A DNA stretch of 51,638 bases from CAYPEZ01 sp964622275 (GTDB lineage Bacteria > Patescibacteriota > Minisyncoccia > Phycocordibacterales > UBA6899), in the NCBI GenBank assembly GCA_964622275.1, contig CAZUMX010000003.1:1-51638 (forward strand). The letters are read 5' to 3'. The position numbers and the translations under genes were made by a program. Below the pieces are notes generated by a model. The model had not been told where the DNA came from and made no database searches. It saw only the letters and a list, made by a program, of their open reading frames with translations. Shown piece after piece: positions 23,866 to 31,015 of the stretch. Position 1 is the stretch's first letter; every line of letters starts with the position of its first letter.

Positions 23866-25641
23866 ATGGCAAAACGGCGAAAAGACCAAAGTGAAGACGT
23901 TGCTCTCGATGAGATTTTCTTGGATTCAAGTAATCTTCCCGAGTTTGACACTGCTCAGTTTGAAGGACGGATAGAGCGTCCCATTGAGCAGCGAACGATT
24001 CTTTTTTTTGGAGGACTCTTTCTTCTCCTTGGATGTGTCCTTGTTTCTAAGGTAACATTTCTTCAGGTTGTTCAGGGCGCATCATGGAGTGATCAGGCAG
24101 AATCAAACCGCTTGAAGCACGCCATTTTATTTCCAGCCCGTGGGCTTATCGTTGATCGTGAGGGAGAAGAACTTGCTTGGAATACCCCAACAGAGGGGAG
24201 TGACTTTCTTGGGAGAGCGTATACGTCTCGTGGGGGCTTTAGCCATCTTCTTGGTTTTCTCCATTATCCCAAAACCGACAATAAAGGTGTGTATTTTCGA
24301 ACAGAATATGAGGCCCCTGCGGGGATAGAGGCGGCATTTCATGATCGATTATCTGGTTCACGAGGGATCCAAATTATCGAAACAGATGCTCTTGGAAAAG
24401 TCACGAGTGAAAATGTTATGGAGCGTCCTGAGAACGGAGAAACGATTGCTCTCGGTATTGACGCACGTGTGCAAGAGAAGCTCTTCGATACCATTAAGAG
24501 TGTTTCGCAAGACCGTGGATTTACTGGAGGAGCGGGAGGAATTGTTGATATTACAACAGGAGAGCTCATTGCGCTCACAAGTTATCCCGAATTTGATTCA
24601 AATATCATGACGGCTGGGACCAATACCGCTCAAATCGCTAAATACAACACAGATGAAGCGAAGCCCTTCCTCCACCGCGCTGTTGCAGGGCTGTATGCTC
24701 CAGGATCGATCGTAAAGCCCATTGTCGCCCTAGGAGGGCTCACAGAGGGGATTATTACGCCCTGGACGGAGATTTACTCCTCAGGATCGATTCGAGTCCC
24801 AAACCCGTTTCTCCCGGGAGCTTACACTCAGTTTAATGACTGGAGGAAAGCCCATGGGTCACTTGATATGCGTCGGGCAATTGCCTGGAGTTCAAACGTC
24901 TATTTCTATGAGCTTGGTGGGGGATTCCAGGGGCAAAAAGGACTTGGTATCTATCGTTTAAAAAAGTATGCCAATATGTTTGGTTTTGGAACAACAACAG
25001 GCATTGAGTTGCGTGGCGAAGGCGTAGGAAACTATCCTGACCCAGAATGGAAAGACAGAGTATTCCCAGGAGACCCGTGGCGCATCGGAGACACATACTT
25101 TACTGCAATCGGTCAGTACGGAGTACAGATTACTCCACTCCAAGCGATCAAAGAGGCAGGACTCATTGCAGGAAGAGGAAAACTCCCTCAAATACATCTC
25201 GAACACGATGTTCCATCTTGGCAACTCGAAACAACACGTCTTGATATTCCAGATGCAAACTTCACACCGATTCATGAAGGAATGCGCAAAGGGGTGCTCG
25301 AGGGGACGGCCAACGGGCTTAATAATCCATATGTGTCTATTGCCGCAAAGACAGGGACAGCAGAGCTTGGAGTAACAAAAAATCGCGTCAATTCTTGGGT
25401 CATAGGGTTCTTTCCGTATGAAAAACCTCGATACGCATTTGCGCTTGTGATGGAGCGTGGAATTAAAGGGAACACCTTTGGTGCGACGTATGTGATGCGC
25501 CAACTCATTGATTGGATGGGGGAGGAGACCCCGGAGTATTTTGGAAAGAAAAAGCTCGTGGCCGCTCCTGTTGCGACATCTACCGAAGCCACAACAACGC
25601 CAATTGATATTGATGAATCGCCACTTCCTGTTGAGGAATAA
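23866..25641 (+). CDS. mrdA: Penicillin-binding protein 2 (elongasome transpeptidase)
   Basis: 591 residues, a class B PBP that cross-links peptidoglycan during elongation with MreC and the RodA polymerase. One transmembrane helix lies near residue 45-65 (TILFFGGLFLLLGCVLV). The dimerisation domain begins ARGLIVDREGEELAWN. The penicillin-binding domain has the SxxK motif SIVK (serine 281), SSN (342-344) and KTG (from 495). The tail after about 565 is a low-complexity threonine/acidic stretch. Last gene of the mreBCD operon; a rodA gene does not follow, unlike in many bacteria. Confidence 0.96.
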   Translation: MAKRRKDQSEDVALDEIFLDSSNLPEFDTAQFEGRIERPIEQRTILFFGGLFLLLGCVLVSKVTFLQVVQGASWSDQAESNRLKHAILFPARGLIVDREGEELAWNTPTEGSDFLGRAYTSRGGFSHLLGFLHYPKTDNKGVYFRTEYEAPAGIEAAFHDRLSGSRGIQIIETDALGKVTSENVMERPENGETIALGIDARVQEKLFDTIKSVSQDRGFTGGAGGIVDITTGELIALTSYPEFDSNIMTAGTNTAQIAKYNTDEAKPFLHRAVAGLYAPGSIVKPIVALGGLTEGIITPWTEIYSSGSIRVPNPFLPGAYTQFNDWRKAHGSLDMRRAIAWSSNVYFYELGGGFQGQKGLGIYRLKKYANMFGFGTTTGIELRGEGVGNYPDPEWKDRVFPGDPWRIGDTYFTAIGQYGVQITPLQAIKEAGLIAGRGKLPQIHLEHDVPSWQLETTRLDIPDANFTPIHEGMRKGVLEGTANGLNNPYVSIAAKTGTAELGVTKNRVNSWVIGFFPYEKPRYAFALVMERGIKGNTFGATYVMRQLIDWMGEETPEYFGKKKLVAAPVATSTEATTTPIDIDESPLPVEE

Positions 25642-25709
25642 ATTCGCTTTACAGAAATGATTCCTAACCGTAGTATCACTACTCGGGTCATCATCTAAGG
25701 AAGTACTCA

Positions 25710-25883
25710 GTGACTGAGCTCTTACAAAAACTTGGAGTAATACTTGGTTTTGTGATTGGTCCGATGTACATGAATGGATTATTTACGGGCGGACACTCGC
25801 TCGGAGAACGTGTTGTTCTCATGGTTTACGGGGTCCTCGCCGCCCTCCTGATCTTTTCAAGCTTTATTCTCGAAGAGGAATAA
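25710..25883 (+). CDS. Two-helix small membrane protein
   Basis: 57 residues starting with GTG at 25710. The Shine-Dalgarno sequence AAGGAAG at 25697-25703 is 6 bases upstream. The protein has two hydrophobic helices (LGVILGFVIGPMYMNGLF and VVLMVYGVLAALLIFSSFI) joined by a short glycine-rich loop (TGGHSLGER) and ends in EEE. Not recognised. It is too short to be noticed by length filters, but start signal, hydrophobicity pattern and terminator are all in order. It follows PBP2 by 68 bases; a link to wall synthesis is possible but not shown. Confidence 0.7.
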   Translation: MTELLQKLGVILGFVIGPMYMNGLFTGGHSLGERVVLMVYGVLAALLIFSSFILEEE

Positions 25884-25897
25884 ACTTTCTTCATTAA

Positions 25898-25928
25898 ACC
25901 CTCTGTCATGCGGCAGAGGGTGTTTTTT
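25898..25928 (+). terminator. Intrinsic terminator
   Basis: An 8-bp perfect stem (25898-25905 with 25914-25921) with GTTTTTT tail closes the mreBCD-mrdA-small protein unit. Confidence 0.88.
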
Positions 25929-25968
25929 ATGTCTCATACCAGTGGGGCATAGGGGTGTCCGTAGCCTA

Positions 25969-25997
25969 TTGACAGAATTTTATTACTATGATAGTAT
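25969..25997 (+). promoter_or_regulatory. Near-consensus promoter of mini transcription unit
   Basis: TTGACA (25969-25974), 17 bases, TAGTAT (25992-25997). This is the closest match to the sigma-70 consensus -35 in the window. The transcript would start near 26004, upstream of a Shine-Dalgarno sequence and a 36-codon frame. Confidence 0.75.
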
Positions 25998-26032
25998 TAA
26001 CAACAGAAAAGCACACTCACCAAAGGAGTTAC

Positions 26033-26143
26033 ATGTGCGGTCTCGTAGGCTTCACACGCCACCAAAGTTGTGACACCGAGGTTACTCTCGAGTCGCAATA
26101 TTTGGGAGAGGCCAAACAAAACCATACCCCCCTTACTTTTTAA
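26033..26143 (+). CDS. 36-residue peptide beginning MCGLVGF
   Basis: A short frame with Shine-Dalgarno AAAGGAG (26022-26028) four bases before ATG 26033. The N-terminus MCGLVGF resembles the catalytic N-terminal-cysteine start (MCGIVGF) of class II glutamine amidotransferases such as GlmS, PurF and AsnB, but the frame stops after 36 residues, and its stop codon lies inside the terminator. It may be a remnant of such an enzyme, a short peptide, or part of an sRNA. Only the transcription and translation signals are strong; no function is assigned. Confidence 0.5.
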   Translation: MCGLVGFTRHQSCDTEVTLESQYLGEAKQNHTPLTF

Positions 26144-26164
26144 AAGTAGGGGGGTTTTTGTTTT
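26126..26164 (+). terminator. Strong intrinsic terminator
   Basis: A C-run/G-run stem of about 14 bp with one bulged base (26126-26140 with 26142-26155) followed by TTTTTGTTTT. It closes the roughly 155-base mini unit and may partly serve trxB from the other side. Confidence 0.88.
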
Positions 26165-26189
26165 ACGTTCAGAGCAGTGCAGAGGTCTC

Positions 26190-27110
26190 TTATCGTGTGT
26201 GAAGATACTGGTAGATATCTTCGAGCGCTTTGACCGCATCGCCTGAAGCGATGTTGTTCTGGTGATAGATTCCATCAGTACAGTCACCAGCAGCCCAGAT
26301 TCCTGGAGTGTTCGTCTGCTGATTCTTTGGGTTCACAACAATCTGTTTGTATGGGTTCAGTTCAACGAGTCCTTCTACGTAGTCTGTTGCTGGCACAAGA
26401 CCAATCTCTACAAAGATTCCGCCTACATCCAGAACTTTTTCTTCATTAGTCTTTGCGTCTTTGTAATAAAGCTTTTTGACGAATTGGTCACCTTCAACTT
26501 TTGTCGGGATCGCATTCAAGACAATCTGTACCTTCGGATTCTCTCCAACGCGTTTGACCGTGACTTCATCCGCACGGAATGTTTCTGTACGGTTGAGGAG
26601 ATACACCTTGTTTGTGTATGCGGCGAGCTGTGCTGTTGTCTCAAATCCCGCATTACCGCCACCGATCACTGCGACATCGCGTCCTGCAAAAAGTGGTCCA
26701 TCACATGATGCACAATAGGTAATCCCTTTGTGCTCGTACTCATCTGCGCCTGGAATATCAAGCTTTCGGCGCTTGCTTCCAGTAGTCACCAAAACAGTTT
26801 TGGATTGAAATGTTCCACCATCAGTCTCGATTGAAAATCCACCATCAATTTTTGTTATTTTCGTGACGGTCGTGCCTTTATGTACATCTACAATATCTGC
26901 CTTGTATGTCTCAAGGTGATTCTCGAGTGATTTTGCGAGTTCTGTGCCTGAAATATGAGGGAACCCAATCCAGTTTTGGATGTCTTCAGAAACTGATGAC
27001 TGACCTCCAAAGTCGAGTGTGAGAAATAGTGTTTTGAGTCTTTTTCGAGCTGCGTATACTCCGGCTGAAACACCTGCTGGGCCTCCACCGATAATTGTTA
27101 GATCGTACAT
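26190..27110 (-). CDS. trxB: Thioredoxin reductase-type flavoprotein
   Basis: 306 residues, the low-molecular-weight class. FAD-binding motif GGGPAGVSAGVYAARK at the N-terminus, the redox-active pair in YCASCDGP (CxxC), a second nucleotide-binding motif GGGNAGFETTAQLA, and the terminal FAD segment GIWAAGDCTDG. It reduces thioredoxin or a related disulfide carrier. Odd points: the NADPH-phosphate clamp HRRxxxR is replaced by NRTETFR, and GGGNAG replaces GGGDSA, so the electron donor may be NADH or something else. TATAAT (27120-27125 on the minus strand) ends 9 bases before the ATG with no Shine-Dalgarno sequence. Confidence 0.92.
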   Translation of the reverse strand: MYDLTIIGGGPAGVSAGVYAARKRLKTLFLTLDFGGQSSVSEDIQNWIGFPHISGTELAKSLENHLETYKADIVDVHKGTTVTKITKIDGGFSIETDGGTFQSKTVLVTTGSKRRKLDIPGADEYEHKGITYCASCDGPLFAGRDVAVIGGGNAGFETTAQLAAYTNKVYLLNRTETFRADEVTVKRVGENPKVQIVLNAIPTKVEGDQFVKKLYYKDAKTNEEKVLDVGGIFVEIGLVPATDYVEGLVELNPYKQIVVNPKNQQTNTPGIWAAGDCTDGIYHQNNIASGDAVKALEDIYQYLHTR

Positions 27111-27238
27111 ATGGTGGGCATTATAACATGCTGGCGTTTGTATAATCTTGGGGATTACTGAAATTTGACAATTTAATTATTGTGTTTTAGTGTTCCTCTC
27201 AGAGAACTCTCCATCTGGTTTCTTAAAGAGGGATATTC

Positions 27239-27670
27239 ATGAGTGCGAAGCCAGTCTCCATGCGTTCTTTGTCGGTGTTGTGGCTTGATTTACTTGATCA
27301 AAAACTTCGAAGTTTAAGCAAAAGAGAACTTCGGCTGTTTGCTTTGGGGTTGCAGGTGCTAGAGAGGCACCCTGCTCTTGTGCAAGATTTTCAGAAGTAT
27401 TTTTTGAAACTTCTCAAGTCAAATTTTCATGCCCCGCCACCGCTATTTCCAACCGATCATTATCCGCTGTTCGATATTGAAAAAGAAGCTCTTGCTTTGA
27501 GCATCTCAGTCACCGCAAATCTCTACTGTGTGTTTTATCCAAAATACCAAAAGATGATCGGAGATCGTATCATCTTTCCTCGAGATTTGAGCAGGAATGA
27601 GCGGACGATACGGTTTAAAAAACTCATGGCTTCCTATGGCCTACCAAAAAATTTATACGAGGAAGAATAA
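27239..27670 (+). CDS. Orphan basic protein
   Basis: 143 residues, not recognised. It is helical and basic in the first half (LDLLDQKLRSLSKRELRLFALGLQVLERH) with a hydrophobic, tyrosine-rich centre (LALSISVTANLYCVFYPKYQK). AGAGGG lies about 8 bases before the ATG at 27239, giving a reasonable ribosome site. It stands alone between the divergent trxB and the convergent ftsZ, and ends at a terminator it shares with ftsZ. Confidence 0.68.
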   Translation: MSAKPVSMRSLSVLWLDLLDQKLRSLSKRELRLFALGLQVLERHPALVQDFQKYFLKLLKSNFHAPPPLFPTDHYPLFDIEKEALALSISVTANLYCVFYPKYQKMIGDRIIFPRDLSRNERTIRFKKLMASYGLPKNLYEEE

Positions 27671-27696
27671 GAGCTAATAAGAGCTCAAGATAATAT

Positions 27697-27734
27697 AACA
27701 GCTCCGTATGCCCTAAGATCTACGGAGCTGTTTT
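27697..27734. terminator. Bidirectional intrinsic terminator
   Basis: A 12-bp perfect stem (27697-27708 with 27721-27732) and a 12-base loop between the convergent orphan and ftsZ. Confidence 0.85.
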
Positions 27735-27748
27735 CATGTAAAGATTTT

Positions 27749-28984
27749 TTAGCGGAGTTTTGAACGTCGAAGGAACGAAGGGACAGCTCCACCCCAGTCA
27801 TCATCATCGTCTTTGGGTTCAGGCTTTGGTTGCGGTTTTGGTTTTGGCTGTGGTGCTGGTTCCTCAGGCAACTCGTGATAGATTGCTCCTCGTTCTTCAC
27901 GCTTCTTCTCTTCTTGGAAGAGAGACGCCTCGTGATCTTTTTGAGGCTGTGGCTTTTCCTCGCGCTTTTCTTGCTTTGGTGCTTCTTTCTGAACATGGAC
28001 TTCACGTTGACGAGTTCCTTTTGAGTGTGGACTTGAGAACCCTGATGCGATAACTGTGATGCGAATCTCTCCCTTTCGAAGTTTGTCGTCCATCATGGTG
28101 CCAAAGATAACTTTTGCTCCTGCGTCAGCGCTCTCGGTGATAATCTTTGCGGCATCCTGAATTTCGTGCATTGTGACATCAGTACCACCTGAAATGGCAA
28201 AGAGAAGACCTTTTGCACCATTAATTGAGACATCAAGAAGAGGAGAGTTGATCGCCATGCGAGCTGCTTCTTCGGCGCGCTTTTCGCCAGAGGCGGTTCC
28301 GATGCCCATGAGAACCGTTCCTGCTTCGCTCATGATGGCGCGAATATCAGCAAAGTCGACATTGATAATACCAGGGGTTGTGATGAGGTTCGAAATTCCT
28401 TCGACAGCTTGGCGTAGGACTTCGTCGCTCATAGCGAAAGCTGAAAGGAAGGTTGTTTCTTTGTTGGTATTTGAGAGGAGTCTGTCATTAGGAATCACAA
28501 TGAGTGCATCAACTTCTTTTTCAAGATCAGCAAGACCCATATCAGCAAGCTTCGCTCGCTGGCTTCCTTCGAAAAAGAAAGGACGTGTGACAACGCCAAT
28601 AGTGAGTGCGCCAAGTTCTTTTGCTGTACGAGCGACAACGGGTGCAGCACCTGTGCCAGTTCCTCCTCCCATTCCCGCTGTGACAAACACCATGTCAGCT
28701 CCTTTGAGTGACTCTTGGATTTCTTCTTTGGTTTCTTCAGCAGCGCGTTTCCCAAGCTCTGGATTCATTCCTGTCCCAAGGCCACGAGTGAGGTTCTTGC
28801 CAATATGAATCTTGCGGCTGGCCAATGAGTGGTGAAGGTCTTGAGCGTCCGTGTTCATAGCGATGAACTCAACTCCTTTGACCTTCGCATTCACCATGTG
28901 ATTGACGATGTTCTTCCCGGCACCACCAACACCGATGACCTTGATGCGCGCAAATGCTTCAATTTCTGGATTCACTTTTGGCAT
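27749..28984 (-). CDS. ftsZ: Cell division protein FtsZ
   Basis: 411 residues from ATG 28984; an upstream in-frame start at 29014 adds residues unlike FtsZ. FtsZ is the tubulin-like GTPase forming the division ring. Visible: IKVIGVGGAGKN at the N-terminus, the tubulin signature GGGTGTGAAP (about residues 106-115), the T7-loop segment NVDFADIRAIMSEAG, and the second domain. A long linker rich in proline, lysine and glutamate (about residues 325-390) leads to the conserved C-terminal peptide WGGAVPSFLRRSKLR that binds FtsA. It is last in a minus-strand run after ftsA, with a 147-base gap in which I see no other gene. Confidence 0.97.
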   Translation of the reverse strand: MPKVNPEIEAFARIKVIGVGGAGKNIVNHMVNAKVKGVEFIAMNTDAQDLHHSLASRKIHIGKNLTRGLGTGMNPELGKRAAEETKEEIQESLKGADMVFVTAGMGGGTGTGAAPVVARTAKELGALTIGVVTRPFFFEGSQRAKLADMGLADLEKEVDALIVIPNDRLLSNTNKETTFLSAFAMSDEVLRQAVEGISNLITTPGIINVDFADIRAIMSEAGTVLMGIGTASGEKRAEEAARMAINSPLLDVSINGAKGLLFAISGGTDVTMHEIQDAAKIITESADAGAKVIFGTMMDDKLRKGEIRITVIASGFSSPHSKGTRQREVHVQKEAPKQEKREEKPQPQKDHEASLFQEEKKREERGAIYHELPEEPAPQPKPKPQPKPEPKDDDDDWGGAVPSFLRRSKLR

Positions 28985-29131
28985 AATAAAAATAATCGTT
29001 GTGCATCCCCGCATCCACTAACGCAAGCCCTGCTAGAGGTCGTGGGAACCCATTGCAAAATAATTCTTAGCATACCAAACCCAGCGAGAAGGGGAAGTTG
29101 ACAACTCCCAAGGTAAGCCTCACGAAATCTT

Positions 29132-30304
29132 TTATGGCAGCAGCTGTCGAAACACGTGCGCAAGGGTCTTTTTGAACCCAGCAAACCCCCCGCTTTTGCG
29201 TCGGAAACCACCACGCTCTGCATTAGCGCCAAAGAGGGTGAGTCCATATGCGACAAACCAGGTTGGCGTTCGAATGGGAAGTGTTGTCTCTGGATCAATC
29301 ATAAATTCGGGCATTGGAACCCTCGCTGGAAGCCGAAGTGTCTCTTTTGCGGATTCTTCTATCCCAAGAGTCAGAGCACCACCACCGATAAGGACAATAC
29401 CAGCAGGAAGAAGCTCTTGTCGTCCGATTGTACGAAGGTGAGTATTGATGTCCTCGAATATATCTTCTAGCCGTGCATCGATGATCTCTTCGTGGCGCTT
29501 TTTTTGGATAGGAGGAGGGACCTTTCCCGTCTTCACACGCTCTGCTTCTTCAAGACTCATCTTGAATCCAAGCGCAATGTCATTGGTGATTTGGTTACCA
29601 CCAACAGCAAAGACATGGAGTGAAATGGCAACACCTCCTTCGTAGATGACAATGGAGGTTGTTTCTGATCCAATATCCGCGAGGACACACCCAGCCATCT
29701 GCTGTGCTCTTGTGAGGGTGACAAGACTTGCGGCAATTGGGGCAGCCATCACATCAGCAACAATGACTCCAGCTCCCTCAACTGCATGAATAAGATCATC
29801 AAGGTGTTGAGCGAGTGCAGTGACAATGAGCATTTTTGCTTCAAGCTTAAGACCGCGCATGCCCACTGGTCGACCCAAAACTTCTTTTCCATCAATACGA
29901 TATTCGACAGGGATAGAGTGAAGAATTTTCCTGTTTGCTTGTGTGGAGAGTGATTGTTCCGCCATGTGTTGTGCGCGCTCAACATCATTTTCCATAATCT
30001 CAGTATCAGCGCGTGGCACAATGATTGTGCCTGTTGCGAGTTCAGCTTCTAGTCCTGTCCCACCGAACGCCAAAAACACCTCTTCAATGCGCACTCCAGA
30101 TAGTGCCTCCGCATGTTCGAGTGCTCTGCGGATTGTGTGCGTTGCCTCTTCTGGATCGGTCACGTATCCGTGTCGTATGCCATGAGCTTCTGCCGAGCCA
30201 AGCCCAAGAATGCGAGGGAATCCACCATGCTCAGCTTGCTCAGCGACAACTACGCGTATGGTTGAAGATCCAATATCAATGCCGGTGATGATGCGTCTGG
30301 ACAT
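29132..30304 (-). CDS. ftsA: Cell division protein FtsA
   Basis: 390 residues from ATG 30304; earlier in-frame ATGs lie deep inside ybeY. FtsA is the actin-like protein that ties FtsZ to the membrane. Phosphate loop 1 is ITGIDIGSSTIRVVV, the SHS2/1C subdomain lies around 90-165, phosphate 2 is CVLADIGSETTSIVIYEGG, and adenosine contacts are in VLIGGGALTLG. The last 18 residues (FAGFKKTLAHVFRQLLP) form the amphipathic membrane-targeting helix. The 5' end overlaps the 3' end of ybeY by 29 bases. Lack of a Shine-Dalgarno site suggests translational coupling. Confidence 0.95.
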   Translation of the reverse strand: MSRRIITGIDIGSSTIRVVVAEQAEHGGFPRILGLGSAEAHGIRHGYVTDPEEATHTIRRALEHAEALSGVRIEEVFLAFGGTGLEAELATGTIIVPRADTEIMENDVERAQHMAEQSLSTQANRKILHSIPVEYRIDGKEVLGRPVGMRGLKLEAKMLIVTALAQHLDDLIHAVEGAGVIVADVMAAPIAASLVTLTRAQQMAGCVLADIGSETTSIVIYEGGVAISLHVFAVGGNQITNDIALGFKMSLEEAERVKTGKVPPPIQKKRHEEIIDARLEDIFEDINTHLRTIGRQELLPAGIVLIGGGALTLGIEESAKETLRLPARVPMPEFMIDPETTLPIRTPTWFVAYGLTLFGANAERGGFRRKSGGFAGFKKTLAHVFRQLLP

Positions 30305-30713
30305 GTGTGTGTGGTTCATGGAGTCGTACATCAAAGCCAAATGCTTGAAGCACTTTCTCCAATCTTCTCTCCATTGTACGGCCATGACGCATTCCGTTCA
30401 AATGCAGCATGGAGTGGATAACGAGAAGCGCAACCCAAGAGACCCATGTTCCTTCGGCATACCCAGCGTCGTATTGTCTACGTGCTTCGACAAGATTTAA
30501 AATAATTTCTCCTTCATGAGGTGAAAGTGAAAAAGAAAGAACATTCGGACTGTATGATTTGTCCCGGTATGTTGCATTGAGTACTTGCGCGCGACGCGAT
30601 GGGACAGCAGCGATTGAAAGCGTGTAGGGTGGGGTAAAAATGTGCTCAGCAATTCGCTGGAAAGGCACCCGAGGAATCGGGGTATCAGTATGATTCGCAA
30701 CAAGGACCTCAAT
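30276..30713 (-). CDS. ybeY: Endoribonuclease YbeY (rRNA maturation factor)
   Basis: 145 residues if translation starts at ATT 30713. YbeY is a zinc enzyme for 16S rRNA 3' processing and ribosome quality control. The family zinc motif is visible as VIHSMLHLNGMRHG (H-x3-H-x5-H), preceded by RDKSYSPNVLSFSL, the equivalent of the TNVLSFP strand. There is no ATG, GTG or TTG after the rpsU stop that keeps the first beta strand (IEVLVANHTD); ATT preceded by AAGG four bases upstream would give that N-terminus exactly. The frame is also open upstream through rpsU, so a start inside rpsU cannot be excluded. Confidence 0.85.
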   Translation of the reverse strand: MEVLVANHTDTPIPRVPFQRIAEHIFTPPYTLSIAAVPSRRAQVLNATYRDKSYSPNVLSFSLSPHEGEIILNLVEARRQYDAGYAEGTWVSWVALLVIHSMLHLNGMRHGRTMERRLEKVLQAFGFDVRLHEPHTHVQTHHHRH

Positions 30714-30723
30714 ATGACCTTGT

Positions 30724-30969
30724 TTAGCGTCGGCGCTTATCTTTCTCGACTGTTTTGCCAAGTTTGAAGAGGCGCTCACGCTCTTTGCGGTTCTCGAGTG
30801 ACTTGAGCGCGCGGTTCTTTTTGACGAGCTTTGAGGCATGACGAGTGAAGTAACGGCGTTCGCGAACCACATTGAGGGCACGTGAACCCTGAACACGCTT
30901 CGTGAAGCGGCGAATAAGTGAAACAGTCTGTTCTGTGTTGTTTTTCTTTACTTCTGCAACGATTGCCAT
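30724..30969 (-). CDS. rpsU: Small ribosomal subunit protein bS21
   Basis: 81 residues from ATG 30969. The bS21 pattern is clear: a short N-terminal strand (IVAEVKKNNTEQTVSLIRRFTKRVQ), an arginine-rich turn (ALNVVRERRYF) and a long lysine/arginine helix tail. It is somewhat longer than the 71 residues of E. coli. bS21 sits by the mRNA exit region of the 30S subunit and helps initiation. It begins the unit rpsU-ybeY-ftsA, with its own promoter 10 bases before the start codon; the ybeY frame begins right after its stop. Confidence 0.92.
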   Translation of the reverse strand: MAIVAEVKKNNTEQTVSLIRRFTKRVQGSRALNVVRERRYFTRHASKLVKKNRALKSLENRKERERLFKLGKTVEKDKRRR

Positions 30970-30979
30970 AATGCGGGGA

Positions 30980-31008
30980 ATACTAGCATGGAGGGAGGAG
31001 AATAGCAA
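30980..31008 (-). promoter_or_regulatory. Promoter of rpsU-ybeY-ftsA
   Basis: On the minus strand TTGCTA (31003-31008), 17 bases, TAGTAT (30980-30985), with the rpsU ATG ten bases beyond. It implies a transcript with almost no 5' leader. Confidence 0.7.
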
Positions 31009-31015
31009 CCCGTAT

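Noticed and set aside
28173..28808. 211-residue plus-strand frame inside ftsZ
   Set aside because: Antisense shadow of a strongly conserved gene, with no ribosome site.
29098..29131. Plus-strand TTGACA before ftsA end
   Set aside because: There is no -10 hexamer at 16-18 bases and no plus-strand gene downstream.
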